Numbered from the stretch's first letter, positions 7,489-16,405 are shown. The stretch: 49,199 nt of DNA from Deltaproteobacteria bacterium (GCA_016219185.1 JACRBZ010000085.1:1-49199); one strand, 5' to 3'. Translations and numbers: made by a program. The notes: generated by a model not told the origin, from the letters alone.

Positions 7489-8657
7489 GACAGTTTTCCC
7501 CTGATGGCGTCCGTGGGATTCATGCGGGCGATTCCGCGCGCGGGGATAAAGCTTACCAATGTGACGGCAACCAGCACGATGACCGTGGTGCTGGCGACCA
7601 GGCCCGCGCTGTAGACCGGAAAAACCCTTTCGGCGATGGCAAGGCCGAAGCTGTCCACGGCCGCGGGCATGGCAAAACCCCGAACCGCCTGAAGGCTCAA
7701 CAAGGGGATCCCGTACGTGGCCGCGACAACCGCTGCGAGAATACCGTGCATGGCACCCTCGAGAGTGAACAGGCGAATCACCGCGCCGCGGGTCATGCCC
7801 AGGGCGATCAGCGTGCCGATCTCCTTACGGCGACTGAAGATGGCCAGCACCTGCGTATCGAAAATGGCAAGCAAGGCCAGCGAAAGGAGAACCGCGTATA
7901 CCATGGAACCGCTGACTTCTTTCATCCGGATCATATCGGCAAGGTCTTGCGTCAGGAAAGCGAGGTCTCGGAATACCCAGCCCGGCGGCGGACCTGGTTC
8001 TTTCGGCGCTTGCCCCGTGACGATGATCGTGGCCTCGCCGGGCATCCGCATCATGGTTTGCAGGCGCGCCAGCGGCAGCCACATCTGGCCCTGATCAACG
8101 GACGAAACGCTTGTTTTCATGATGCGAACAATCTTTGCATCGGCTGCATCGAAAGTGCCGTGTGCGTCGCGCCAGCGCAAGGTGACCCCGTCACCCATGT
8201 GCAGATCGGCGCTTTTTGCCATGCGCGTGCCGATGAGAACGGGAATTTCAGGGATATCCGTCTGAAGATCCGATGTGGGCAGGCTGAGCACGGTTTGAGC
8301 GGGCGCAATCCCTTTGAGGATGACGCTTTGCATACGACCCTGGGGGTAAATGGTCGCCTGGGCGATGAGAATGGGCGCAGCAGAATGGCCGGAAGAGATA
8401 TCGGCCAATGCCTCCGGCACCGGTGCGTGGCTTTCTTCCAGGGTGAATGCGTCATAGGGATCATACGGCTGATGCCAGTACTGCCCGCCGCCGATCTCCC
8501 AGGCGATCATGTCGCGGAGCGCCTGTTGGTTCCATCCGTCCAGCAGGCCCCGCTGCCAGATGATAATCACGTAAGCCATGGAAAGAACGATGATGTTGAG
8601 CCAGGTGCGCAGGCCTGCGCCCACCAGGTTGCGGTAGGCCAGCTTGGGAGCGATCAT
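7485..8657 (-). CDS. FtsX/LolC-type ABC transporter permease, system 1 (first of two)
   Basis: Inner-membrane permease of 390 residues with the same plan as its neighbour: one N-terminal helix, a periplasmic MacB-like domain and three C-terminal helices. The FtsX-like signature IFSRRKEIGTLIALGMTRGAV is near residue 280, and the chain ends in ARGIARMNPTDAIRGKLS, typical of FtsX domains. With the permease at 6214-7488 it should form a heterodimer energised by the ATPase at 8654-9418. Gene starts and stops overlap by 4 bp at both ends. Confidence 0.88.
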   Translation of the reverse strand: MIAPKLAYRNLVGAGLRTWLNIIVLSMAYVIIIWQRGLLDGWNQQALRDMIAWEIGGGQYWHQPYDPYDAFTLEESHAPVPEALADISSGHSAAPILIAQATIYPQGRMQSVILKGIAPAQTVLSLPTSDLQTDIPEIPVLIGTRMAKSADLHMGDGVTLRWRDAHGTFDAADAKIVRIMKTSVSSVDQGQMWLPLARLQTMMRMPGEATIIVTGQAPKEPGPPPGWVFRDLAFLTQDLADMIRMKEVSGSMVYAVLLSLALLAIFDTQVLAIFSRRKEIGTLIALGMTRGAVIRLFTLEGAMHGILAAVVAATYGIPLLSLQAVRGFAMPAAVDSFGLAIAERVFPVYSAGLVASTTVIVLVAVTLVSFIPARGIARMNPTDAIRGKLS

Positions 8658-9418
8658 GTTTCACCTTCCGCATCAACCGCCGAAGCCGAGCCTGTCAGGT
8701 TCACCGGGTGTTCGATGTACTCGTCACCGACGCGCTTCCCGTCGTTCAGCGTGATCTTGCGCCGCAGATAACCGATGACCTTCTCGTCATGGCTGGCAAA
8801 AATAAACGTTGTTCTAAACACTTCGTTCAGTTTCACCATGGTCCGCAAAATGCGGTGCGAATTCCTGGCATCGAGGTTTGCGGTCGGTTCGTCGGCAAGA
8901 ACGATTTCCGGTGATTTTACCATAGCGCGGGCAATGGCGACCCGCTGACTTTCACCGCCGGACAGTTGGGCGGGCCGTGAATGCACCTTGTCCATCAGGC
9001 CGATGGCGTCCAGGGCATCCAATACCGCCCTGCGCCGCTTTGCCGCCGGGATCTTGAGCAGCAGCAGGGGAAATTCGACGTTTTCAAAAACCGTATAGAC
9101 AGGCAACAGATTATAGGTCTGGAAAATAAATCCGAGTCGCTCGCTACGCAATCGCGCCGCCTGGCGGTGGCTCAGTTCGCTGATGGATTGCCCCAGCACA
9201 ACGGCACTTCCTTCCGTCGGCGCATCCAGCGAGCCGATGATATTCAGTAGCGTTGTTTTGCCGGAGCCGCTCGGCCCGACCAGCCCGGTGAATTCGCCTT
9301 TGACGAACGTCAGGTCTATGCCGTTGAGCGCGGTAAACTGGCCGCCGCCGATGGGAAAGCGTTTGACCAGACCGCTGATCGATACGATCGGTGGATTGTT
9401 CACGTATGCGTATTCCAT
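8654..9418 (-). CDS. LolD/MacB-type ABC transporter ATPase, system 1
   Basis: Cytoplasmic ATPase of about 254 residues energising the two adjacent FtsX-type permeases. All motifs are intact: Walker A (GPSGSGKTTLL), signature (LSGGESQRVAIARA), Walker B (IVLADEPTANLD) and the switch His (FASHD). The short form and FQTYNLLPVYTVFENVEFPL are typical of LolD/MacB ATPases. The start is uncertain: ATG 9418 is adopted, but none of 9418, 9445 or 9472 has a strong ribosome-binding site, and the frame upstream of about 9446 lies inside the REP-like element. Its stop overlaps the next permease by 4 bp. Confidence 0.9.
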   Translation of the reverse strand: MEYAYVNNPPIVSISGLVKRFPIGGGQFTALNGIDLTFVKGEFTGLVGPSGSGKTTLLNIIGSLDAPTEGSAVVLGQSISELSHRQAARLRSERLGFIFQTYNLLPVYTVFENVEFPLLLLKIPAAKRRRAVLDALDAIGLMDKVHSRPAQLSGGESQRVAIARAMVKSPEIVLADEPTANLDARNSHRILRTMVKLNEVFRTTFIFASHDEKVIGYLRRKITLNDGKRVGDEYIEHPVNLTGSASAVDAEGET

Positions 9419-9445
9419 TTTGCATTCAAAATGATATTCCAGCAT

Positions 9446-9539
9446 GCATTCAGGCTGAGACCGCGAAAGCAAGCGAGTAGCGATTTTAGTACGTCGAATC
9501 GTAGCGCATTCAAGCTGACAAAGGTATCAGCTTGAATGC
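9446..9539. repeat. REP-like element, copy 2 (between barrel and ATPase genes)
   Basis: 94-bp relative of 5388-5469. It ends in a perfect 13-bp hairpin (GCATTCAAGCTGA at 9506-9518, TCAGCTTGAATGC at 9527-9539), and its other end (GCATTCAGGCTGA at 9446-9458) is a near match to the same arm, so the whole unit is bounded by inverted repeats. It lies 10 bp after the stop of the barrel gene and may weaken read-through into the ATPase gene. Confidence 0.8.
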
Positions 9540-9548
9540 GAACCGGAA

Positions 9549-10712
9549 TTAGTGGTTAAATACCAGCATGAGCTGCACGCCTTTGCCCGAGTAGTTGTTG
9601 ATAATGGCCGTATTCTGGGTCAGCGAGGTCTGATCGGGGTTCCAGAACGCACTTGCATACACCTGCCACTTGTCATAGGTGCGCCGCCAGGTAAAAAATC
9701 GTGACCAGTCATCCCTGCCCCAGTCGTGGTAAACAATAGCCGATACGGTGTCGAGTAAGCTCAGGGGATAATCACAGGACATCGCAGAAATGGATTGGCC
9801 GTCCCCTGAGCCAAGGACATGCACGGCCTCGACGCGATCAAGGTGTTCGCCGAGGAGGTGAAAGCCGTTGCCGACATTAAATGTGTAATCCATGCCTATT
9901 GTGAGAAGCCGCTGGTAACATGGCTCCGGTACGTCAAAATCCTGTCGGATCACCGTGCCCTCGAACCACAGGCCCACGCCAATATCCCATTTCCCGTCAA
10001 GTCCGATACGCTGCTCCGGGAATTTACCCTGAGCAGGGTACTGCGTACTGAGCGCGCTGTCTTTCGGATTTACGCGCCGCTGGTGACAGGAAAATCCCAT
10101 TTCGCCTGCCGGAACCGGCATCTGTACGCGTCCGCCGAACTCGATTTCCCGCTCGTCGCTGGATAGCGTTTCCCATCCTTTGAGTTTATCGTTTCCGTAG
10201 AGCGCCCACACCCAGATATTGGCGTTGTTCAGAAAATAATACCGACCCAGCAGACCATATACGCCATCGGTCAATTGCAGGGGATCGCGCGGGTCGATGC
10301 TGTCGAACCACATCAAGGGCCGCAGCAGCGTGGCGGAGCCGAAACTGATCTTCTGCAGCCCCGCGCGCACTTCAAATTGCGGCGAAGCAAGGCGCACCCA
10401 CAGACGATAGGTATCGACCGCCGATGTGCCTTCCATCTTGTCCCACCCATCGAACCGGCTGAACCACTGAGCGTTGACTGCCGCATCCGCGCTGATTTCA
10501 TAGCCCGAAAAATGCGTAACAATAGACAGCTCGGGTATGTACCGAAATCCGAGTTGCGTCTCATCGTTTTTCACCGTTATCCATCCGGACGCCTGGCCCG
10601 AAAGATCAGCAATCTGGGCGTGAGCAGATACGCACCATGCAAGAAGCACGGCGCTAAAAGGCAGAATTTTACTTAACCTGCCCAGCCGGTCCTTCAATGT
10701 CGGCACGCTCAT
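9549..10712 (-). CDS. Outer-membrane beta-barrel protein of export system 1
   Basis: 387-residue protein with a signal peptide (hydrophobic core near residues 16-30, cleavage after AHA). The rest is rich in alternating polar and aromatic strands and ends in an aromatic-containing strand (QLMLVFNH), as outer-membrane barrels do. A motif resembling one in the system 2 barrel is present (VRAGLQKISFGS...FDSIDPRD here; LRVGIQRFSWGR...FNPWD there), which also fits the DUF1302-like barrels found beside LolA-like proteins. The gene is upstream of the ATPase on the same strand, separated by the REP-like element. The start is uncertain because the ribosome-binding site is weak. It could be the outer-membrane receiver of the exported cargo. 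Confidence 0.7.
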   Translation of the reverse strand: MSVPTLKDRLGRLSKILPFSAVLLAWCVSAHAQIADLSGQASGWITVKNDETQLGFRYIPELSIVTHFSGYEISADAAVNAQWFSRFDGWDKMEGTSAVDTYRLWVRLASPQFEVRAGLQKISFGSATLLRPLMWFDSIDPRDPLQLTDGVYGLLGRYYFLNNANIWVWALYGNDKLKGWETLSSDEREIEFGGRVQMPVPAGEMGFSCHQRRVNPKDSALSTQYPAQGKFPEQRIGLDGKWDIGVGLWFEGTVIRQDFDVPEPCYQRLLTIGMDYTFNVGNGFHLLGEHLDRVEAVHVLGSGDGQSISAMSCDYPLSLLDTVSAIVYHDWGRDDWSRFFTWRRTYDKWQVYASAFWNPDQTSLTQNTAIINNYSGKGVQLMLVFNH

Positions 10713-10791
10713 CGAGGCGGCGTTCTTTTCATTTTAAGGAGTATCGGGCAAAAGCCTTCGGAACCAGTTCCCGACTTTCGGCCAATTTGGT

Positions 10792-11604
10792 TCAGCCCGT
10801 CTTTTGTTGTTTTCTTGCCAGCAAATATATCCTGAAGAAAACCAGATCCACCAGGCCATTCGCGTTTGCCTGTCGTTCAAAGGATTCCTCGATGACTTTT
10901 CTGAAAGTACCGGCATAGTCATCCGAAATCGGAAGGCGATAGAATTCCGGGTTAAGATAGCCGGCGGAAGCTCCCGAATCAAATATTCTGAAAACTTCTT
11001 CAGGCCTATGCGTGCTTACGACGCGTTCTATTCGCGAATGGAGAACTTGAAATCCCACTTTTTCAAACAACATCCTGTATTCTTCGGGGGTTTCCAGAAA
11101 AAGCCAGGGCGCCTGAAAAGATGCAAACCGCTCCATGAGTCGCGGATCTGTCTTTACATTCTCCACCGCTTCCATGAAATTGGGTGAGTAAATATGCCGG
11201 GCCGGTGCTTGCATGCCCATTCTTCCATTATGCCGCAATGTTCCGAAGCAGGATTTCAGCGCGGACTCCGGATTCCTGAACCACTGGAAAGCGGAATTAC
11301 AAAAAATCACATCAAAGGAATCCATATATGGCAGGTGTTCAACGGGACAGGCCTCAAATTTGATACCAAGATCAGCGTAATTTTGTCTTGCCTCATCGAT
11401 CATCCGCTCCGATGCGTCAATCCCGGCAACACGTCCTCTTGTTTTATCCGCTATTCTTCTCGTCAGGTTCCCGGTGCCGCAACCGATATCCAACACATCA
11501 TCGGCGTTCTCGATCCGGAGCAAATCAAACAACCGGTCACTTGCTGATTTCTGTACCAACGAATCCTTTTCGTACGTTACCGCGATTTCGGAAAAATTGG
11601 TCAT
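10792..11604 (-). CDS. Class I SAM-dependent methyltransferase (BioC-like)
   Basis: Soluble methyltransferase of 270 residues. Motif I (VLDIGCGTGNLT, about residues 37-48) binds S-adenosylmethionine, motif II acidic residue is in AGIDASERMI, and FDVIFCNSAFQWF matches motif IV of the UbiE/BioC-type group. The C-terminal helices resemble BioC, which methylates malonyl-ACP, but no biotin genes are nearby, so the substrate is left open. It lies upstream of the barrel gene on the same strand with 79 bp between. Confidence 0.82.
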   Translation of the reverse strand: MTNFSEIAVTYEKDSLVQKSASDRLFDLLRIENADDVLDIGCGTGNLTRRIADKTRGRVAGIDASERMIDEARQNYADLGIKFEACPVEHLPYMDSFDVIFCNSAFQWFRNPESALKSCFGTLRHNGRMGMQAPARHIYSPNFMEAVENVKTDPRLMERFASFQAPWLFLETPEEYRMLFEKVGFQVLHSRIERVVSTHRPEEVFRIFDSGASAGYLNPEFYRLPISDDYAGTFRKVIEESFERQANANGLVDLVFFRIYLLARKQQKTG

Positions 11605-11672
11605 TTTAGCCGTCTTTCTGTCAGTTTTTTTGGTTTAATCGAACCGAGTCAGTGTCAGGTGCCAGTTGCGGC

Positions 11673-12494
11673 TCAAGGTTTCCGTTCCTCCTGCCTGTGC
11701 TTGCCGCGCAGGTAAGCGAGCCAATACACGCCGGCAACCAGCAGGGTTCCGCCCACGATATTCCCCGCACTCACCGCAGCGAGGTTTCTGGCAATACCGA
11801 TAGCCGACACAGCGCCTTGACCGTCCAGCGCCAGGCCGAACGGCAAAAAGAACCAGTTTGCGATCGAGTGCTCGAAACCGATGGCAACGAACGCGCTGAT
11901 GGGAAGCAGCATGCCCAGGATCTTGTCGGTGACGCTGTGCCCGCCCATCGCAAGCCAGACCGCCAGACACACGAGTGCGTTGCACAGGATGCCGCGCGTG
12001 AAAGCCTCGCTCAGGGAGAGATCCGCCTTGGTGCGGGCGATCTGGAGCGCCATTTCCCCGACAGCGCCGCCGCTAAGGCTGGCGATATCGGCCCACACGA
12101 CAAGCAGAACCGTTCCCAGGCAGCCGATCACATTGCCAAGGTATGCAAGGAACCAGTTCCTCAGCACATCCCGGGTACTGATCAGGTTGCTCGCCCAGGC
12201 CATTGCCAAAAGGTTGTTGCCCGTAAACAGTTCGGCTCCTCCAACCACAACCAGAACCAGGCCGAGGCAGAAACTCAGACCACCGAGCAGCCGGGTGGGA
12301 CCGAATCCGAGGCTTGCCTTGGTAATGACCACGGTGAAAAAGAGCGCGCCGAGTGAAATGAAAGCCCCGGCGAGTATTGCCAGCACGAGCAGGGTTAGCG
12401 TTTCCGCGCGCGCTTTCGTAACGCCCATTTTTTCAACCCGCTGAGCAATCTGGCTGGGCTGGTAGGCGTCGCCGAATAAGTGTTCTTTGGGCAT
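11673..12494 (-). CDS. Formate/nitrite transporter (FNT) family channel
   Basis: Inner-membrane channel of 273 residues with six hydrophobic helices. FNT signatures are clear: GGAELFTGN after helix 2 and GFEHSIANWFFLPFGL with the central His near residue 200, then GNIVGG. Family members pass small monovalent anions such as formate, nitrite or hydrosulfide as a pentamer; which anion is used here cannot be told. The start has GGAAGGAGC at good spacing. A 29-bp sequence shared with the cyclase upstream region lies 136 bp before the start, so the two genes may share control. Confidence 0.93.
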   Translation of the reverse strand: MPKEHLFGDAYQPSQIAQRVEKMGVTKARAETLTLLVLAILAGAFISLGALFFTVVITKASLGFGPTRLLGGLSFCLGLVLVVVGGAELFTGNNLLAMAWASNLISTRDVLRNWFLAYLGNVIGCLGTVLLVVWADIASLSGGAVGEMALQIARTKADLSLSEAFTRGILCNALVCLAVWLAMGGHSVTDKILGMLLPISAFVAIGFEHSIANWFFLPFGLALDGQGAVSAIGIARNLAAVSAGNIVGGTLLVAGVYWLAYLRGKHRQEERKP

Positions 12495-12629
12495 CGATGC
12501 TCCTTCCGCTAAGTTTTCAGTTTATAGGGTTTTCAAAAAATAAGACGGTTTGCGGTGATGCGGCCCTGCTTCGAGGTCATGGGACATTTGTCGCCGGTCA
12601 CGTTTCGCCGGCACGGATCAATGGAAACC

Positions 12630-12658
12630 CTGTATGATATTTCAGGATCACTTGTCAA
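12630..12658 (-). promoter_or_regulatory. 29-bp exact repeat, copy 2 (promoter-like)
   Basis: Identical to 2873-2901 and in the same orientation. It contains TTGACA as read toward the formate channel gene. It lies in a 327-bp gene-free stretch between the channel start and the end of the small coiled-coil gene. Confidence 0.45.
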
Positions 12659-12729
12659 TTTTATTTTACTGGAATAAAATCGGAAAAGTTTACCGTCCAG
12701 ATCCGGCGCTTATGGATGCCTGAAGACCG

Positions 12730-12764
12730 AAAAAAAAGAGGCAACCGAATCAACGGTTGCCTCT
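12730..12764 (-). terminator. Rho-independent terminator of the small coiled-coil gene
   Basis: An 11-bp perfect stem (AGAGGCAACCG at 12737-12747 and CGGTTGCCTCT at 12754-12764) with a 6-base loop is followed, on the minus strand, by eight T residues. It lies 58 bp after the stop of the gene at 12822-13133. Confidence 0.9.
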
Positions 12765-12821
12765 TGGCGCATAAATAGTCATGAACGCATTATTTCATGC
12801 AGATATGATATCTGTTTTTCA

Positions 12822-13133
12822 TCAGCCTGCAATGGAAACAGGAGCTGCTCTGCCGATAATGTCCATGGTTTCTTCGTATTTGCTTCTCAAATCCGCATAG
12901 CCAGTATCGAATTCTTTTTTAATGGGGCCCCATTCCGTCGAGCATTCATTTGAAAGTTTATCGATTCGCTCATCCATGTCGGCTATAAGTATTCTCAGAT
13001 CGCCCAAATTGCCCAACATTTTTTCTTTTACGTTACACCCCAATGATTCAAATTTTCGATCTGCATCATATAGCCTTGTCTTCCATTCCGTCAATTCCTG
13101 TGCAACATTATTACAATAATCATTTACATTCAT
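12822..13133 (-). CDS. Small coiled-coil protein of unknown function
   Basis: Soluble 103-residue protein, almost all helix with heptad-like spacing (CNNVAQELTEWKTRLYDADRKFE and later GYADLRSKYEETMDIIG), three Cys residues and no signal peptide. I do not recognise the family. That it is real is supported by an AAAGGAGGT ribosome-binding site at ideal distance and a strong terminator after it. It stands alone between the formate channel and a secreted hydrolase, so it probably has its own promoter. Confidence 0.75.
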   Translation of the reverse strand: MNVNDYCNNVAQELTEWKTRLYDADRKFESLGCNVKEKMLGNLGDLRILIADMDERIDKLSNECSTEWGPIKKEFDTGYADLRSKYEETMDIIGRAAPVSIAG

Positions 13134-13320
13134 GTCAACCTCCTTTGATTGTCGGTGTTGCCATGCGATTTACGCTTCACGAACAACAATAAAAAAGGCA
13201 TTCTTATCCCGGAAATGGCACCCATTTCTAAATTCACTATAAGAATGTCATAAATAACATTAATCTATAAATACCGATTTGTCAATGGCTGAGGAAAGGG
13301 GTTTCAGGGTGATATGGGTT

Positions 13321-14301
13321 TTATCGGTTAGCCGAATTTTGGAGCGGCCCAAACTCGATCGGTACCCAGGTGTAACGCCCCCTGGCATCCATCCGAACAT
13401 GACCCATACCGGGAAAAGGCAGGTGCATGCCGGCAACCAGGGATTTGTCGGCTGCCACGGTTTTGAAGATGTTGCGCCGGGTGGCGATGGCCTGTTTCTG
13501 ATCGATATCAAACTCGATGGAAACGCCCGGCCTGGCAAACTGCACGGCATGGGCATGCACCAGATCCCCCCAGATCAGCAGCTTTTGCCCTTCTGACTCA
13601 ACGCTATAAGCGGTATGGCCCGGCGTATGGCCGTTGGCCTTGACCGCCCGAATACCGGGCACCAGTTCGCTGCCTTCCTCGAAGGTTTTCCATTGCCCGC
13701 TGGCCAGATACGGAGCAGCGGTGTCGCGGGCCATTTTAAAAAAAGGCTGAGCTTTGGTTGGCGCACTGTCAGCGATCTTCTGAGACAGCCAGAAGTCGTT
13801 ATCCGCCTGGGAAACCCAAATGCTGGCCTTCGGGAAGAGCGGTTTACCGTCTGCATCGTTCAGCCCGCCGATATGGTCGCCGTGCATGTGGGTGATGAGG
13901 ACGGTATCCACCTGATCGGGCTCATAGCCGGCAGCCTTCATGTTTTGCGGCACATTACCCAGAGATGGTCCGAACAGCTTTGCGGCACCGGTATCGACCA
14001 GCACCAGGTGACTGCCGGTGTTGATCAGATAGGCGTTCACTGCTGTCTGCATCTTGGGACTGCCGACAAACATGCGGGACAGCAGTCGTTGCAGGTCAAC
14101 GGCGCCGGTGTTTTTTAGAAGTTTTGTGTCCAGCTCGATGGCGCCATCGTAAAGGGCGGTTATTTCAAACTGGCCAAGCTGAATGCGGTAATAGCCGGGC
14201 ACCTGGGTTTGCACCTGGGGGGCTTCGGCTTGAACGAAAGTCGAAAGACCCATAAGTGCTGCGGCTCCAAGGCCCAATACGTACCGGAAGAGTTCTTTCA
14301 A
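13321..14301 (-). CDS. Secreted metallo-beta-lactamase-fold hydrolase
   Basis: Exported 326-residue enzyme with a signal peptide (cleavage near VQA-EAP, residue 25). The two-metal site is complete: THMHGDHIGG, the His in NGHTPGH, the Asp in WGDLVH, and a last His in GMHLPFPGMGH. The length and leader resemble the periplasmic lactonase/methyl-parathion-hydrolase-like branch; the real substrate is unknown. Translation appears to start at TTG 14301, eight bases after AAGGAG. Confidence 0.88.
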   Translation of the reverse strand: MKELFRYVLGLGAAALMGLSTFVQAEAPQVQTQVPGYYRIQLGQFEITALYDGAIELDTKLLKNTGAVDLQRLLSRMFVGSPKMQTAVNAYLINTGSHLVLVDTGAAKLFGPSLGNVPQNMKAAGYEPDQVDTVLITHMHGDHIGGLNDADGKPLFPKASIWVSQADNDFWLSQKIADSAPTKAQPFFKMARDTAAPYLASGQWKTFEEGSELVPGIRAVKANGHTPGHTAYSVESEGQKLLIWGDLVHAHAVQFARPGVSIEFDIDQKQAIATRRNIFKTVAADKSLVAGMHLPFPGMGHVRMDARGRYTWVPIEFGPLQNSANR

Positions 14302-14527
14302 TGGTGTGTCTCCTTTTGTTCTTTGGAAAAAACTGATCCTCTATGGAATCAGATATTACTTCAAGGTCTGGCCTGGATGACACGGATGCTCCCGAAGGTG
14401 TAGCTTTGATGGGAAGTACGTCCGCACTATGGGCGTCTGCCGTTCCACCCATCAAAGCGCCAGAAAATTCATTGGGGCACTCACAGCCTGTGTCCTTGAC
14501 GCAGAGGGTCGTAAATTAAAGTCCAGA

Positions 14528-15226
14528 CTACCTTCCCGCCTTCTCCAATGTAGCCCGGAGCTTGGAGGATCCCTTGTTACTGACCTTTTTCTCCACGATG
14601 ATCTGCACAGGGCTCACCTCCTTGCCATAGTATGCCTTGTTGAGGCCGTCCCTCACGCCCACCACGGACCCATCAAGGTTTATCCCGCCATAAATTCCTT
14701 TGGTCTTGGAAAAAGCAATAAAATCGGTCGTCACATCCGATTGTGCGCCAGCTCCCACCGGGCCCAGGGCCACGGAGGTGTCGCCTCCCAGCTTAAAAGA
14801 TGAAGTAAAGAGAGAGTCAACAGCTTTCTGGGTCATAGCCAGAATCACGGTCTCGGCTGCTTCGCCACCGATCTGAAGACCGAAACTGATGGAACCCACC
14901 GTATAAAATGCAGGCTGGCTCCACTCTCCCTTGCTATGCTCCTTCACCAGAAGCACACCGGTGCCACCGGAACCGCCAAGAATGTATCCGGCCTTGAGAA
15001 CCTGGGGATAAATCAGAATTCCTTTGGCATTTTTGATGTTTTCGTTAAGCCAGGTGTAATTTTTGTCGCGTAAAAAATTGCCAAGTGTGACACTGGCCTT
15101 ATCCACAATTCCCTGTGCCTCGGCCTTGTCTTCCGCGCTCACCGGTACGATTCCTGTCATGAGCACCGCCAACATCACCATGGCTGCCAGTACGCATACT
15201 CCAATCTTCGATTTGCATCTGTTCAT
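14528..15226 (-). CDS. SYLF (Ysc84-type) lipid-binding domain protein
   Basis: Exported protein of 232 residues with a signal peptide (residues 1-31, cleavage after VSA). The rest is a SYLF domain, with ILIYPQVLKAGYILGGSGGTGVLL, the long central ETVILAMTQKAVDSLF segment, and SKTKGIYGGINLDGSVV. SYLF proteins bind phosphoinositides in eukaryotes; bacterial members are periplasmic or lipoproteins of unclear role. The start has GGGAGG at a fair distance. It is transcribed alone, with a 226-bp gap to the hydrolase. Confidence 0.88.
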   Translation of the reverse strand: MNRCKSKIGVCVLAAMVMLAVLMTGIVPVSAEDKAEAQGIVDKASVTLGNFLRDKNYTWLNENIKNAKGILIYPQVLKAGYILGGSGGTGVLLVKEHSKGEWSQPAFYTVGSISFGLQIGGEAAETVILAMTQKAVDSLFTSSFKLGGDTSVALGPVGAGAQSDVTTDFIAFSKTKGIYGGINLDGSVVGVRDGLNKAYYGKEVSPVQIIVEKKVSNKGSSKLRATLEKAGR

Positions 15227-16055
15227 ATACCTGCCCTCCCTTAGCTATAGGTTCCTAATGCGGCTACGTTATGCGAAAAGCCCGAAGTCCACCGCCTTCA
15301 TCCCTTTTCAGTTCTTAGCCGCTCCGCAATATCGATTTTAAGATGTTACCTTTTCGTGTCCGTAACGCATGCATTATGCCGTGATGCTAAATAAGACTGG
15401 GAATTGTTTATATAATAATGATGACTTCGTAAAAGTCCAATATATCCGTGAAAATAAGAGGTCAAGGCTTTATAAGGCTAACTTTCCAGAAGCTTTTTTT
15501 AAAAGAAACTTGCTCAAAATATTTAAATACTGCACAATAAAAATAGGGTGCAAGGAGGGTGAGATTGCCGCCTATGGGTGCAGATTCGCAGACCTGGCAC
15601 TGTGGCTAGAGGCAGAAACGGTTCAGCGCTCGGGTTAGTTCATTTGACAGATAGGAGACTCTTCCAGGGAAAAACTTTTTTGTCAAAATATCGTTTGAAA
15701 TTTTACAATTTTTGTCGAAGGCCCTTGTTTTGCCACCAGCGTTTTACGCTTAAATCTCTTTAAGCAGATGATGTGCCATGACACGTAATCAACAGCTAAC
15801 TATCGATAAAATATGATTTTTATGAATGTATTTCAAATATCCGGATGCTTTCTTTCCAGCGTATGGCTGACAAAATCGTTTTTATAGCATGTTTCGGTAT
15901 GCCAATTGCATGTATATTTTTTAGCCGTAAGCCGACATCACAGAGCGTTGGATTCATCTATCGACAAAATTCCATTTTTGGATTTAAATATTATCCAACT
16001 ATAAGAGAGGAGCAAACTATCGATAACGATAATACACAATCCTTGAGGTGATATT
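15227..16055. other. 829-bp AT-rich gene-free region
   Basis: I see no supported gene. An 89-codon frame at 15369-15638 has no ribosome-binding site and an odd composition. The stretch should hold the promoters of the SYLF gene (leftward) and the small gene at 16056 (rightward), but no box is convincing enough to mark. Confidence 0.4.
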
Positions 16056-16343
16056 ATGAGTCCTTATAGTATTGAAAATGTGCCTTCTTGGTATATGAAG
16101 GTGGGAGAAATGGAATATTGTGGCTATTACGGTCATAACAAAGCGGAATATAAACTTGGTGACTGGACTGAGGATCTCGATTCAGTAATAGCTGCGATAG
16201 ATAATAAACTGAATATGTGTCCTGCGTGGACTACTGATATAATGGTACGCCGGAAGCCAAGGAAACTGATACCACGCGGGATGGATCGAAGAGGACGCGG
16301 CAGATTACAGATAGTACGCGGGATGGATCGAAGAAGACACTAA
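16056..16343 (+). CDS. Small hypothetical protein with a repeat-encoded basic tail
   Basis: A 95-residue frame behind a good ribosome-binding site (TTGAGGTGAT, 4 bp before ATG). Residues 1-60 are rich in Tyr and Trp (VPSWYMKVGEMEYCGYYGH, KLGDWTEDLDSVIAAIDNKL) and look like a real fold; I do not know the family. The last 25 residues are Arg-rich and come from two copies of a 23-bp direct repeat (16274-16296, 16316-16338), which gives RGMDRR twice. The tail may be a later addition. Confidence 0.5.
   Translation: MSPYSIENVPSWYMKVGEMEYCGYYGHNKAEYKLGDWTEDLDSVIAAIDNKLNMCPAWTTDIMVRRKPRKLIPRGMDRRGRGRLQIVRGMDRRRH
16274..16338 (+). repeat. Two copies of a 23-bp direct repeat
   Basis: ACGCGGGATGGATCGAAGA plus GAC or AGAC occurs at 16274-16296 and 16316-16338, with one mismatch and 42 bp from start to start. 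It lies within the end of the small gene. Confidence 0.8.
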
Positions 16344-16405
16344 TTTATCTACAATCTTAATGGCTGGCATCAAGCTGTTCCCTTTTATATGAGGTTTTTC
16401 GCCTT

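Noticed and set aside
9506..9539. 13-bp hairpin after the barrel gene as a rho-independent terminator
   Set aside because: No T-run follows the stem on the gene strand, and the hairpin is part of a repeated element; annotated as a repeat.
15369..15638. 89-codon plus-strand frame in the AT-rich gap
   Set aside because: No ribosome-binding site, mixed composition and no recognisable pattern.
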